A stretch of DNA of 64,000 bases from Candidatus Fermentithermobacillaceae bacterium (GTDB taxonomy: Bacteria; Bacillota; Sulfobacillia; Fermentithermobacillales; DUSS01): positions 62,001 to 126,000 of the forward strand of contig DYEQ01000031.1 in the NCBI GenBank assembly GCA_020725645.1, in the 5' to 3' direction. Below are positions 26,592-34,756 of the stretch, piece after piece; positions within the stretch are counted from its first letter, which is position 1, and every line of letters starts with the position of its first letter. The position numbers and the translations under genes are program-made. The notes under the pieces are model-generated. The model was not told the origin of the DNA. It saw only the letters and a list, made by a program, of their open reading frames with translations, and ran no database searches.

Positions 26592-26713
26592 TCTCCTCCC
26601 ACAGGAAACTGAAAAGAAATCATCACTTTGCTTGAGGGAGGCATTGGCAAGATTCTAGAGGAATGTGACTGAGGAAACTGCTAAACCCGAACAACTAATG
26701 TGCAAAGTGACAC

Positions 26714-27087
26714 CCATTAATGACTATGAACATCATCCCTAGAAGAGAATCCGGCTTCATCCCAAACAGTATAGGTGGGGTTACTTGATGCACCACCTTT
26801 ACGCTGCAATCGCGTCAGAAATTGATTCAGGGAAGGTAACTGTAGTTAACCCGACGCCTGACGACATCGAAGACGCCTGTCCAATACCGGAGCGCAGGTA
26901 CTACAGATGCTGGGTCGATACTTGGGTCTGCAGGAGTACTTGAGGATGTGCACTGGCCCTGCACCACTTCACTTCCCCACTCTGGGTTAGCATCCTGGCA
27001 GGCACGGACATCATCCCACCTTAGTGTTAGTTGTAGCAACAACCGTCAGCGTTCCCCGCAGAAGGCATGGCCCTATTTGCGCGTTTC
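26714..27087. other. Region without recognisable genes inside the element
   Basis: About 370 bases between the IS end and the DUF1576 gene. A minus-strand ORF of 71 codons (26827-27042) has no ribosome site and no recognisable motif. The base composition is lower in GC than the flanking chromosome. Confidence 0.4.
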
Positions 27088-28377
27088 CTATTCAAGCACG
27101 TCTCCTCCGACAAGCATGGTTAAACCGCGGTAAGCGGTACACGCTACCTCCGCCAGCAATGGCCACACACCCCAAAAAATGGTCGCAACAAGCCCCGCTG
27201 CAAAGCCATTATTGTACAGGTTGAGCCCTCCGTGGACCCCACCGACATTTAGTACAACGGCGACATGTAGGATCCCAGCGAGAATGCCTGCCACTGGGCC
27301 GAATAGGCCTGCTATTGGCGCCAGGGCTGTCCCAAACAGCGCTGCGAGTATCGGACCTGGTTCATTCGGGCTAATTCCGAAAAGCTTGCAGCCCAGGAAG
27401 ACACCGAACATGATGGGGATGATGTTCCGAGGGTGTTTTCCGAACGCCGCAAACCCTGCCATCGTGAATAAACCTCCTATCGTGGGCCCGTTGAACGGGC
27501 CGCCGGTGAGGAATACGTAGATACAGCCCACTGTGCCAACCAGCCCGATATTCAGTAACGTAGCAGGCCATCCCGCAACCTGGACAAAGTCACAGGGGGC
27601 TTTACCCGAGGATTTGAGGATCATGATATATTTCTTTAGATTTTGCCTTCCAATCATAACCGCTCCAAGGAGGGTTACAGCGGCGAAAAGCAGGGTAACT
27701 GATATCCCAAGGTGAGTTGACCATTCTGTCGACCATCTGGGAACGTGGTTATGTTTTCCAAACCATCTCACGATTATGGCGTAGACCACTGCGCCCAGTA
27801 TCCCTGCAGCAAATCCGACGTTGTATAGATTGGTTCCGTTGTGGCAGTGGTAGAGACTTGAAGCAATGCTGGGTATAATGAAACCAACCATGACCCCAAC
27901 CAGGATTCCAACATGCCATCCCAGTCCGACGTCGTGGACAATGTGGGTAATGGCCGGAGCCAGAGAGGTAGCGAACAGCGTCGTCACCACAACATCTTTC
28001 AGGGGTTTCCTCGACGCAGTCGCATTCAGAAGCCCGCCAAGGATGATTGGCGTTACGTTAAGTGGGTTCTTTCCGAACAGTGCGAAACCAGTCATAGTCA
28101 TGATTGCGGCCACATGAATGCCTGCAGGACGTATACCTAGGAAACAGAGGATAGCAACGCCGATGAGACCAGTAATCGCCGCATTAACCAGAGCTGCTCC
28201 GACGCCACCCACATCCATGTAGTCAGTAATTAGAACACCAGAGCTGTCCAGGATACGTTGAAGACCTGTAAAGACCTTGTGAGTTTCAACCCACATTCCA
28301 GCCAGGAGCAACAACAATTCGAAGCAAACAAGCGCCAAGGTTTCGGGTGCGAACGCAGCTTTACCCTCTAACTTCAT
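27088..28377 (-). CDS. DUF1576-family multi-pass membrane protein
   Basis: Membrane protein with some 12 hydrophobic segments. It holds two similar halves: FALFGKNPLNVTPIILGGLL with HCHNGTNLYNVGFAAGILG in the first, and FAAFGKHPRNIIPIMFGVFL with GVHGGLNLYNNGFAAGLVA in the second. This layout matches the DUF1576 family as I know it; transport is likely but the substrate is unknown. The track ORF begins at 28431, but ATG 28377 (MKLEGKAAF) has GGAGGAG seven bases upstream. It is the only intact gene in the tRNA-Pro element and has lower GC than its surroundings, consistent with recent transfer. Confidence 0.75.
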   Translation of the reverse strand: MKLEGKAAFAPETLALVCFELLLLLAGMWVETHKVFTGLQRILDSSGVLITDYMDVGGVGAALVNAAITGLIGVAILCFLGIRPAGIHVAAIMTMTGFALFGKNPLNVTPIILGGLLNATASRKPLKDVVVTTLFATSLAPAITHIVHDVGLGWHVGILVGVMVGFIIPSIASSLYHCHNGTNLYNVGFAAGILGAVVYAIIVRWFGKHNHVPRWSTEWSTHLGISVTLLFAAVTLLGAVMIGRQNLKKYIMILKSSGKAPCDFVQVAGWPATLLNIGLVGTVGCIYVFLTGGPFNGPTIGGLFTMAGFAAFGKHPRNIIPIMFGVFLGCKLFGISPNEPGPILAALFGTALAPIAGLFGPVAGILAGILHVAVVLNVGGVHGGLNLYNNGFAAGLVATIFWGVWPLLAEVACTAYRGLTMLVGGDVLE

Positions 28378-28586
28378 AGACTCCTCCAATCTGTGTATTA
28401 AGCTTTGCGTACAAACGTGCGGAACTGACAAATTGGCTTACGCACTCGAATTGATAGCGACGAAGGACCCTGACGTTATAGAGCAAATATCCTGCAACAA
28501 TAATGCACGAATCCGGATGACTGGGCAAGATATCATCGCAATCAGACCGCATCTTACGCTCACGGAACAAGAATGCCCTCGGGTTT

Positions 28587-28696
28587 GGCACTTACAATCC
28601 CGAAAACGGGAAAGGTACTGTAGCTCGCGCACGCCAGGTGCTCACCCGCGTCAAAACGTCAAAAGCCACTTATAATCCCGAAAACCGGGAAGAAAG
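28587..28696. repeat. Two imperfect copies of a short hairpin repeat
   Basis: GGCACTTACAATCCCGAAAA at 28587 and GCCACTTATAATCCCGAAAA at 28665 continue as C(C)GGGAA and AAG. Each contains TCCCG-AAAA-CGGGA-like dyad symmetry. The copies begin 78 bases apart between the DUF1576 gene and the integrase relic, and could be sites for an excisionase or regulator. Confidence 0.45.
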
Positions 28697-28937
28697 CAGT
28701 TGGCAGTGGCACAATGTGCGATAAGGGATGCTCTGATAATAAGACTGGACGAACTTGGGCTTCAGTCTAGACAGGAGATTGAGAGATATTTCGAGCAGCG
28801 TTGCGGTAAGGATCTCGCACCGACCGAGCACCCATGCACGAACGTGTACGAGGTCCGGATCGCTTCTCCGAGGGACACTGCCACCTGCAGCAAGAGCCAA
28901 AGCCGCTGCCAGTGACTCGTTGCGGTTCCTGCGGGGG

Positions 28938-29210
28938 ATGGGTATGGGTAGAAAGCGTCGGGGTCACGCAGAGGGATCCATCTATCGGCAGAAAGACGGC
29001 CGCTGGGTTGCCGAGCTCTTCCTTGGCAGAGATAAGAGAGGTAAGAAGAAGGTCTGGAAGTGCTACGGCAAAACCGCTGCTACCGGCGCACTGTACTGCG
29101 AGACAGGCCCGGAAGCCGCGTTCGGTAAGTTTTCCTATCAGATTCCTATCAAATCGGGGCTCGTTGCTTTCCGATTTTGGGGTTGTGCTGGTCGGGGAGC
29201 CGGGACTTGA
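28938..29210 (+). pseudogene. Tyrosine recombinase (phage-type integrase), N-terminal remnant
   Basis: The frame reads MGRKRRGHAEGSIYRQKDGR, WVAELFLGRDKRGKKKVWKC and YGKT. This is the arm-DNA-binding domain that begins many phage and ICE integrases (RGxGSIYxRKDGRWVA). After about 50 residues the core-binding and catalytic domains are missing. The next segment, YQIPIKSG, runs through the right ATTCCTATCAA site. It lies 250 bases from attR, the usual position of an integrase gene. Confidence 0.75.
29131..29158. repeat. Right copy of the tandem ATTCCTATCAA site
   Basis: TTTCCTATCAGATTCCTATCAAATCGGG matches the left copy at 24367-24396 with few differences and the same orientation. It lies 30 bases inside the right att repeat. 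Confidence 0.6.
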
Positions 29211-29233
29211 ACCCGGGGCCTCATGGTCCCAAA
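29189..29233. repeat. Right attachment-site repeat (within tRNA-Pro)
   Basis: Identical over 45 bases to 24230-24274. It covers the 3' end of the intact tRNA-Pro gene from the CCA through the T-arm to the anticodon loop. The identity ends there: C at 29234 against T at 24275. Confidence 0.93.
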
Positions 29234-29265
29234 CCATGCGCGCTACCAAGCTGCGCCACTCCCCG
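29189..29265 (-). tRNA. tRNA-Pro (anticodon UGG)
   Basis: The acceptor stem is CGGGGAG/CTCCCCG with A73 and an encoded CCA. The D-arm GCGCAGCTTGGTAGCGC, anticodon stem CATGG/CCATG with loop TTTGGGA (anticodon TGG) and T-arm are all intact. Integration has left this copy whole. Confidence 0.95.
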
Positions 29266-29318
29266 ACGCATCATTTAGCACCGGTAACGTGCTATTCCGG
29301 GATTATCCCCCGGCTAGA

Positions 29319-29347
29319 ATTATAAGGTCGCACCAGGCCAAAAGCAA
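29319..29347 (-). promoter_or_regulatory. Promoter of tRNA-Pro
   Basis: On the minus strand TTGCTT, 17 bases, then a perfect TATAAT, some 55 bases upstream of the tRNA 5' end. Confidence 0.75.
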
Positions 29348-29394
29348 CGTGAACAGACGGGAAGTCGCCTACCAAGGACTTACACAACCCATGA

Positions 29395-29880
29395 TCACTT
29401 GTCTTCTTCGAGGTATACCGTCTTCGCTTTCAGCGAGAGCTGCGTGACATCCATCACCGCGCAGGCCCGCTTTGTGCCGGAACGAGGAGTGGATGGGCTT
29501 CCGGGATTTACCAGCAAAAGTCCATCCACCTGCGAGACCAGAGGCACATGCGTATGGCCGAATACCACACAGTGGGCACCCAGGCTCTTTGCCCGCTCAA
29601 CCAGGAGGACGAGATTCTTCTTCACTTGGTACAGATGACCATGGGTGAGATAAATCCGCCGCCCGCCCACGGCGATCATTTCCTCGGCCGGCCCTTTGAC
29701 CATATAGTCGCAGTTGCCCACCACCGAAACAACCCGAATATCCAGGGATTCCTGAATTCGTTGGGCGTCTTCGTAGAAGTCACCCGCGTGCAGCAAGAGA
29801 TCGATATCATCCAGGCGCTTCAAGGCCTCCCGGATAGCCCGGAAATCACCGTGAGTATCGGAAATCGCTCCTATCTTCAC
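29395..29880 (-). CDS. YfcE/MJ0936-family metallophosphoesterase
   Basis: Small phosphodiesterase with the calcineurin-like fold. The metal ligands are visible in order: ISDTHGD, LLHAGDF, VVGNCDY, LTHGH and VFGHTHVP. At 161 residues it is the size of the YfcE subfamily, which hydrolyses phosphodiesters in vitro and has no settled physiological role. It is followed upstream on the same strand by rdgB and rph, a common neighbourhood in Bacillota. Confidence 0.92.
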   Translation of the reverse strand: MKIGAISDTHGDFRAIREALKRLDDIDLLLHAGDFYEDAQRIQESLDIRVVSVVGNCDYMVKGPAEEMIAVGGRRIYLTHGHLYQVKKNLVLLVERAKSLGAHCVVFGHTHVPLVSQVDGLLLVNPGSPSTPRSGTKRACAVMDVTQLSLKAKTVYLEEDK

Positions 29881-29990
29881 AGCCAGTCCTCACCTTAAAG
29901 GCGTCTCCAGTTCACGACCCCCATCAAGGATTTTCCTCGAAGGTCTTTCCAGGAAAACCTCGGTCCCGGCAAGGCAAACCCGACGCCGAC

Positions 29991-30626
29991 TCAAAGATTG
30001 TCGTGTTGCGTTTGGTAAGCCCGCCTGATCGCAGGAACAAGACCTGCTAGGGCCCTCGCCCTGTGGCTCACTTTGTCCTTTTCCTCACCGGAGCTCTCGC
30101 CAAACGCCTTACCCAGCTCGGGGCAGTAAAACAACGGATCGTATCCAAACCCGCCGGTGCCGCGAGGTGCCCTTAGAATGAACCCCTCGACAGTGCCCTC
30201 GGAACGGCCCACCACTCCCCCGGCACCCACGAGGACCATCGCACACCGGTACCTTGCAGTGCGTTTTTCCCATGAAACACCCTCCAGCGCTTTGAGGAGG
30301 GCGGCGTTATTCTCTTCGTCGGTAGCTTCGGGGCCGGAAAACCGGTGAGACAGCACCCCCGGCATTCCGTGAAGGTAATCCACCTCGAGCCCGGAGTCCT
30401 CCCCGAGCACCAATCCGCCGGAAGGGCCGCTCTTTTCCCAGGCGTACCTGGCCTTCATCTCGGCATTTTCGATGAAAGTCGAACCTGTCTCTTCGGGTGA
30501 CTCATAAGAACCACCGGCAGCTGTGAGGTCCACTACTTCGACGGGAACGTCCGGAAGAAGCGACTCCAGTATGCGGCGGATTTCCCGAGTCTTGCCGGGG
30601 TTCTTGGTAGCTACTGTGATCTTCAC
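29991..30626 (-). CDS. rdgB: XTP/dITP pyrophosphatase (RdgB/HAM1 family)
   Basis: House-cleaning enzyme that hydrolyses ITP, dITP and XTP to monophosphates and PPi, keeping deaminated purines out of nucleic acid. Family features are [15 protein letters not shown] at the start, [44 protein letters not shown], and [19 protein letters not shown] with SHRARAL near the end. The 211 residues are typical. Its ATG overlaps the stop of rph by four bases. Confidence 0.94.
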   Translation of the reverse strand: MKITVATKNPGKTREIRRILESLLPDVPVEVVDLTAAGGSYESPEETGSTFIENAEMKARYAWEKSGPSGGLVLGEDSGLEVDYLHGMPGVLSHRFSGPEATDEENNAALLKALEGVSWEKRTARYRCAMVLVGAGGVVGRSEGTVEGFILRAPRGTGGFGYDPLFYCPELGKAFGESSGEEKDKVSHRARALAGLVPAIRRAYQTQHDNL

Positions 30627-31426
30627 GAGTGTTCCAGGTCCTGCTCGTCGCCGGCGACCCTACCTTCGCCCTCTTGTGTGCTGGGCGCATACCGCCCGAT
30701 TTCGTCCGCGAGAGGACCCAGCACCTCCCTCTGGTGCTCCATCAGCTGTTTGATGCCCAACCGGGCCGTATCAAGGAGCACGTCAAGTTTCTCCTTGGAG
30801 AAGGGTGAATGCTCGCCCGTGCCCTGTACTTCGATGAACTCGCCCTTGCCGGTCATGACGACGTTCATGTCAACGTCCGCAACGGAATCCTCCTCGTAGC
30901 ATAAGTCGAGGTACACCGCACCGGATACGATCCCTACGCTGATAGCTGCTACGTAATCCACCACCGGAAAGCAGGTAATGACTCCCTGCTCCCTCATGCG
31001 GTTTATGGCGTTCACCAGGGCCACGAATCCCCCCGTAATGGATGCGGTTCGGGTCCCCCCGTCCGCCTGGATGACGTCACAGTCCACCCACAAAGTCCGC
31101 TCCCCGATGGCGCCCAGATCCACAGCTGCCCGCAAGCTGCGACCGATGAGCCGCTGGATTTCCATGGTCCGCCCGCCCGGCCTGCCTTTGGAGACTTCCC
31201 GGGGAGTCCTGGTTACCGTCGCGCGGGGGAGCATCGAGTATTCGGCGGTCAGCCACCCCTGGGAGGTTCCCTTTAGAAATTGGGGAACCTTGTCCTCCAC
31301 TGACACCGCCACCAGCACTTTCGTGTCACCCGTCTCGATGAGGCAGGATCCCTCGGCGTATTTTAAAACGCCCGGAGAGATCCTGACCGGGCGAATTTCC
31401 CGCTCACTTCTGCCGTCGCTTCTCAA
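30623..31426 (-). CDS. rph: Ribonuclease PH
   Basis: Phosphate-dependent 3'-5' exoribonuclease that trims tRNA 3' ends. It has [94 protein letters not shown] and [21 protein letters not shown], all conserved. At 267 residues it is slightly longer at the C-terminus than most (about 240-255). It is coupled to rdgB downstream. Confidence 0.95.
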   Translation of the reverse strand: MRSDGRSEREIRPVRISPGVLKYAEGSCLIETGDTKVLVAVSVEDKVPQFLKGTSQGWLTAEYSMLPRATVTRTPREVSKGRPGGRTMEIQRLIGRSLRAAVDLGAIGERTLWVDCDVIQADGGTRTASITGGFVALVNAINRMREQGVITCFPVVDYVAAISVGIVSGAVYLDLCYEEDSVADVDMNVVMTGKGEFIEVQGTGEHSPFSKEKLDVLLDTARLGIKQLMEHQREVLGPLADEIGRYAPSTQEGEGRVAGDEQDLEHS

Positions 31427-31560
31427 TTTTCATCACATCCGGTATGTTCTGGTTGGCGCCTTTCCAGGTCCACCCTCGCTTCCACAGGGTCACCCCGATT
31501 TGTTGCGGGAAGCGACCTGCTTCGGAAACCAGCCACCGCCGGCCGTCAGGCGGCCTTCGC

Positions 31561-32085
31561 CTATTTTGCCTTCCGGTACGGGATTACCCCGCCCCGTATC
31601 CCCCTGGTCTCCAATATGGTGACGAAGGAATCGGGCGCCACACCCCTTATTATTTCATCGACTGAGGGAATGCTCTTTCTATCACACGATAGCATGAGCA
31701 CAGGGCGTTCTCCCCGGAGCCCTCTTCCGGCGAGGACCGTCACGCCGAACCCAGCTTCCCTCAACCGGGTTTCGAGCTCCGCCTCGCGACCGTCCTGCGG
31801 AACCACTTCAACCGTAGCTAGCCCGAGCGCGACTTTTTCCTCGAGCAAGCTCCCCAGGATAGTCCCGGTGGCAAAGCCCAGCCCGTACGCTAATATTTTA
31901 AAGGGATCATCCATGTTCCTGAGCACCCTGGTGAGCGCAGCGATATAGATGGAAGCTTCGAGAAACCCTATGCCCGCTGCGGGGTACTTTTTCCCTTTAA
32001 CCACCAGAAGCATCCTGAAGGTGGATAAGCTCACGTCCACCACTCTGGCCAGGAAAATAAGAAAATACTCTAAAACGAACGTCAC
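31561..32085 (-). CDS. UPF0316 membrane protein (DUF2179 domain)
   Basis: Protein with three N-terminal membrane helices (about 5-25, 35-60 and 65-85) and a C-terminal soluble DUF2179-type domain (VEVVPQDGREAELETRLREAGFGVTVLAGRG, then VLMLSCDRKSIPSVDEIIRG). The N-terminus ARVVDVSLSTFRMLLVVKGKK is typical of UPF0316. The function is unknown; DUF2179 domains are suspected to bind small ligands or nucleotides. Confidence 0.85.
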   Translation of the reverse strand: MTFVLEYFLIFLARVVDVSLSTFRMLLVVKGKKYPAAGIGFLEASIYIAALTRVLRNMDDPFKILAYGLGFATGTILGSLLEEKVALGLATVEVVPQDGREAELETRLREAGFGVTVLAGRGLRGERPVLMLSCDRKSIPSVDEIIRGVAPDSFVTILETRGIRGGVIPYRKAK

Positions 32086-32117
32086 AAGGATCCCTTCTTC
32101 TCCTCGCCCGGCTGTTA

Positions 32118-32570
32118 CTACGAGGGCAGGTTTTCTTCGGTCATGAGAGAATGGAGCTGCTGGAGAGACCTGGCCAGGGTTTCGATGTCTTTCTTGTCGA
32201 GCTTGGCCAGGATGGACTTGACATACCTGCGTCGAGCTTGAATCACCTGATCGATGACTTCCTTCGCCTTCGGCAGGACGCGAAGACGGATTACGCGCCT
32301 GTCCTCGGGATCCCGCCTTCTCTCCAACAAGCCGTTCTTCTCCATTCTATCAATGAGATCGGTGGCAGTGGAACAGGCAAGATAAAGGCGGTCGCAAAGC
32401 TCGCCCATGGTGATGTCGGGGTGGTTATCGAGGACGAGAAGGGCATTGAACTGCGGGTTCGTTATGCCGAAATCGATTAAAATATCCCGGCCTCGCTTTT
32501 TAATGATGAAAGCGACATGTCTCAAAAGCTCCTCGATTTGCCTTACCTGCGCGTCGAACTCCTCGTTCAT
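32118..32570 (-). CDS. MarR-family transcriptional regulator
   Basis: Winged-helix regulator of about 150 residues. The recognition part is TMGELCDRLYLACSTATDLIDRMEKNGLLERRRDPEDRRVIRLRVLPKAKEV, matching MarR with its DxR wing. N- and C-terminal helices form the dimer interface. The start is ATG 32570 (MNEEFDAQVRQIEEL) after GGTGG; the track start at 32597 lies upstream of that site. Target genes are not evident; it may regulate itself or the UPF0316 gene that follows. Confidence 0.9.
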   Translation of the reverse strand: MNEEFDAQVRQIEELLRHVAFIIKKRGRDILIDFGITNPQFNALLVLDNHPDITMGELCDRLYLACSTATDLIDRMEKNGLLERRRDPEDRRVIRLRVLPKAKEVIDQVIQARRRYVKSILAKLDKKDIETLARSLQQLHSLMTEENLPS

Positions 32571-32657
32571 GGACACCACCCCTGAAAAGTGTAACACGAA
32601 AGCACGTCTAACTACGCCGGGCCATCCTGAATTCCGCCTACCGGTGGAACTCCCCGG

Positions 32658-32990
32658 TTACATGTCATAGTTTCCAGGCGGAATCCCATTAAAGTCTCCT
32701 GCGCATCGCCGCCCGCGCATCGATACTCCGTTCCCAGCACACATTTCGCCGCAAGCGGAACCCATTCCTTCCGGGGACGAAACGGTCTCGCCGGAGGTAA
32801 GCTGCAGGGTCCCAGCTGGAGTCCGCGGGGAACGGAGCCCGCAGGAACGGAGGCAAGGGGGCGCATGGCAGCTCGGGTACGGTTCTTCGTACATTCTCCA
32901 TACTGATTCCTCGTTTCTGTACGGTTTTTCGTACGCCGGAAGGAAAACGCCCGTCGAGACAAGATCCTTGAGTTTCGGGTTTTCCAGCAC
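32658..32990 (-). CDS. Candidate small cysteine-rich protein (uncertain)
   Basis: A frame from GTG 32990, with GGAG seven bases upstream, reads VLENPKLKDLVSTGVFLPAY and has two matching pieces, AYEKPYRNEES and MYEEPYPSCH, followed by several cysteines (SCHAPPCLRSCG, ACGEMCAG, RRCAG). Codon use in the first 45 codons is like that of real genes. The other frame of the same strand is also open (32612-33130), which lowers confidence. I know no family for it. It lies alone between a MarR gene and the DUF6754-like operon. Confidence 0.35.
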   Translation of the reverse strand: MLENPKLKDLVSTGVFLPAYEKPYRNEESVWRMYEEPYPSCHAPPCLRSCGLRSPRTPAGTLQLTSGETVSSPEGMGSACGEMCAGNGVSMRGRRCAGDFNGIPPGNYDM

Positions 32991-33279
32991 ATCGAGACTC
33001 CAGCCATCAGTGGCATCGTTATTGCGTATCTGTCTCTCATGTGGCCTGGGTGCCAGGTATGTTGGAGGTCCTCGAAATGCGGAGGAGGTGAGGTCGCCCG
33101 GAGAGGTTTCACTTGAAAGCAGGGGGACACCGGTTAGCTGCTATCCGGCTTTCTCGAGCAAAGGAAGGACGTCCCCCAGTTCAGGACGGTTTAGGTTCCG
33201 AAGATGACGTCAACAGCCGGTTTTGTGGATCTTCCGGGTTTCGTCGCTTAGGTCTTGTCTAACCAGGAGGTGAAATCAC
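32991..33279. other. Region upstream of the DUF6754-like operon
   Basis: No gene is convincing. It should hold the promoter of the plus-strand operon that starts at 33280, but I do not see clear -35/-10 boxes. Confidence 0.4.
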
Positions 33280-34092
33280 TTGGTACTCGCAGGGCAAGCA
33301 CCTGCCAAGGGGATACTGTTTTTCGCTCCGGAAATGTTTTGGGATTTCGTGCTGGTGGCGCTTCTTTTCATCCTGGTGTACGTCATGATTCGCAGGGCCA
33401 ATGCGGGGCTGCCCATCCCTCGCATTCGAAAGATCGCGGGTCTTGAGGCCATAGACGAAGCTATAGGCCGCGCCACGGAGATGGGTAGACCGGTCCACTT
33501 CACACCGGGGATGAGCGGTTTCGGACCTGAAACCTACGCGGCCCTGGCGACCCTGTCTTATGTCGCCAAGACTGCAGCTCAGTACGATACCAGGCTCATC
33601 GTCACAAACCGTCAGCCCACGGTGCACCCCGTTACTTCCGAAATTGTGAGGCAAGCTTACCTAGAAGCAGGTAGACCGGACGCTTTCAACCAGGACGACG
33701 TGAGGTACCTGTCGGACTGGCAGTTCGGCTACACTTCGGCTGTACTGGGTATATTCCGCCGGGAAAAACCCGCCGCCAACCTCATGTTCGGCTACTGGAT
33801 GGCGGAAGCGCTCATCCTGGGCGAAGCTGGCGCCGAGGCCGGGTGCATTCAGGTGGGCGCCAACACCAATGTATTCCAGATCCACTTCTTCATCGTGACC
33901 TGCGACTATACGCTCATCGGCGAGGAGCAATTCGCCGCCTCCGCTTACCTCTCCAAGGAGCCGATGTTGACTGGAACCGTCGTAGCTCAGGATATGGTGA
34001 AGATCTTAATTGGGCTGCTGGTTTTAGCGGGCTCGGTGTGGGCCACGGTCGCGGGTAACGCTGACAAACTGGTCAAGTTCCTGTCGCAGTAA
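33280..34092 (+). CDS. DUF6754-like membrane-anchored protein, first gene of a four-gene operon
   Basis: Protein of 270 residues with an N-terminal helix (about 20-37, FWDFVLVALLFILVYVMI), a soluble domain (about 40-235) and a C-terminal helix (about 243-260). The soluble domain has GRPVHFTPGMSGFGPETYAALATLSYVAK, ATLSYVAKTAAQYDTRLIVT, and AEALILGEAGAEAGCIQVGANTNVFQIHF. I recall similar proteins under DUF6754; no function is known. The start is TTG 33280, placed by AGGAGGTG eight bases upstream. The next genes follow within 15 bases of each other. Confidence 0.75.
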   Translation: MVLAGQAPAKGILFFAPEMFWDFVLVALLFILVYVMIRRANAGLPIPRIRKIAGLEAIDEAIGRATEMGRPVHFTPGMSGFGPETYAALATLSYVAKTAAQYDTRLIVTNRQPTVHPVTSEIVRQAYLEAGRPDAFNQDDVRYLSDWQFGYTSAVLGIFRREKPAANLMFGYWMAEALILGEAGAEAGCIQVGANTNVFQIHFFIVTCDYTLIGEEQFAASAYLSKEPMLTGTVVAQDMVKILIGLLVLAGSVWATVAGNADKLVKFLSQ

Positions 34093-34106
34093 AGGAGGGA
34101 TTGGGG

Positions 34107-34742
34107 GTGCAATTGAGAAGACAACTGCCGCTCATTGTCGTATTCGTCACCGCGGTGCTGGTCATGCTGTTCAAATTCGTAAACTTCGGTGAGACCGGCA
34201 AGAATGTCTTGTCTCAGATGGACAAATGGTCACAAGTGACGAGCATCGTGGCGTTTCTCTTGGGACCTATCAACTTGATCAGGCTTCACCTGGGTAACGT
34301 CACCAAAAGGAGGCCCAGGTGGGTACACAGTGCCTTGACCCTAGTTGTCACAGTCGTGTTCACGATCGTGTTCGCTTTGAACGGCTCCAACGGCGAAGTG
34401 ACGCTATGGATCATCAACAACATAGCGATCCAGATCTCCGGCGCGATTTACGCGATGCTGGGTTTCTATATCTGTTCCGCAGCTTACCGGAGCTTCAAGC
34501 TCAGGAACCTTGAGGCGACGGTCCTCCTGCTCTCGGCCGTCATCCTCATGCTGGCTCAGGCACCCATCGGCGAAGAGATCATCCCGGGTATCTCCAAATG
34601 GGGTGAGTGGATCCTGTCGGTTCCCAACTCCGCCGGCATGCGGGGGATACGCCTTGGCGCTGCCATAGGAGCTTTCGCAGCTAGCATCCGGGTAATCCTC
34701 GGTCTTGAGCGAAGCTGGGTCGGTGGAAGCACCGCGGAGTAA
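34107..34742 (+). CDS. Multi-pass membrane protein of unknown function (operon gene 2)
   Basis: About 211 residues with six or so hydrophobic segments, starting near 8-25 and 45-60. The loops are short and basic (HLGNVTKRRPRW, SAAYRSFKLRN). No signature is recognised. GTG 34107 follows AAAGGAGG at eight bases and is preferred to the TTG at 34101. It is part of the same operon as the DUF6754-like gene and probably supplies the membrane core of a complex. Confidence 0.7.
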   Translation: MQLRRQLPLIVVFVTAVLVMLFKFVNFGETGKNVLSQMDKWSQVTSIVAFLLGPINLIRLHLGNVTKRRPRWVHSALTLVVTVVFTIVFALNGSNGEVTLWIINNIAIQISGAIYAMLGFYICSAAYRSFKLRNLEATVLLLSAVILMLAQAPIGEEIIPGISKWGEWILSVPNSAGMRGIRLGAAIGAFAASIRVILGLERSWVGGSTAE

Positions 34743-34756
34743 GGGGGTGAGCTTAG

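Larger units (their letters stand above)
25609..26713 (-). mobile_element. IS relic (DUF6431 - DDE transposase - ExeA-like ATPase type) with internal deletion
   Basis: The order on the minus strand is a zinc-finger N-terminal domain, the C-terminal half of a DDE integrase core, then an ExeA/TniB-like ATPase N-terminus. The middle of the transposase and most of the ATPase are missing. The outer end near 26701 has TGCAAAGTGAC, and an inverted copy GCAAAGTGATG lies at 26621-26631; these may be transposase-binding sites. The other end has been lost. Confidence 0.72.
24230..29233. mobile_element. Decayed integrative element inserted in tRNA-Pro
   Basis: Bounded by the 45-bp perfect repeats. It lies downstream of the intact tRNA-Pro gene, as expected for a tyrosine-recombinase element. 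Contents from left to right are: a paired ATTCCTATCAA site, a Fic relic, an XRE/STAND-like relic, an IS with an internal deletion, a DUF1576 membrane protein, a pair of short hairpin repeats, an integrase N-terminus, and a second paired ATTCCTATCAA site. With the integrase gone it should not move on its own. Confidence 0.88.

Noticed and set aside
32876-32937. Two GTACGG..CGTAC palindromes as operator sites
   Set aside because: They fall inside the small candidate frame and arise from its repeated YE(K/E)PY codons; no operator is needed to explain them.
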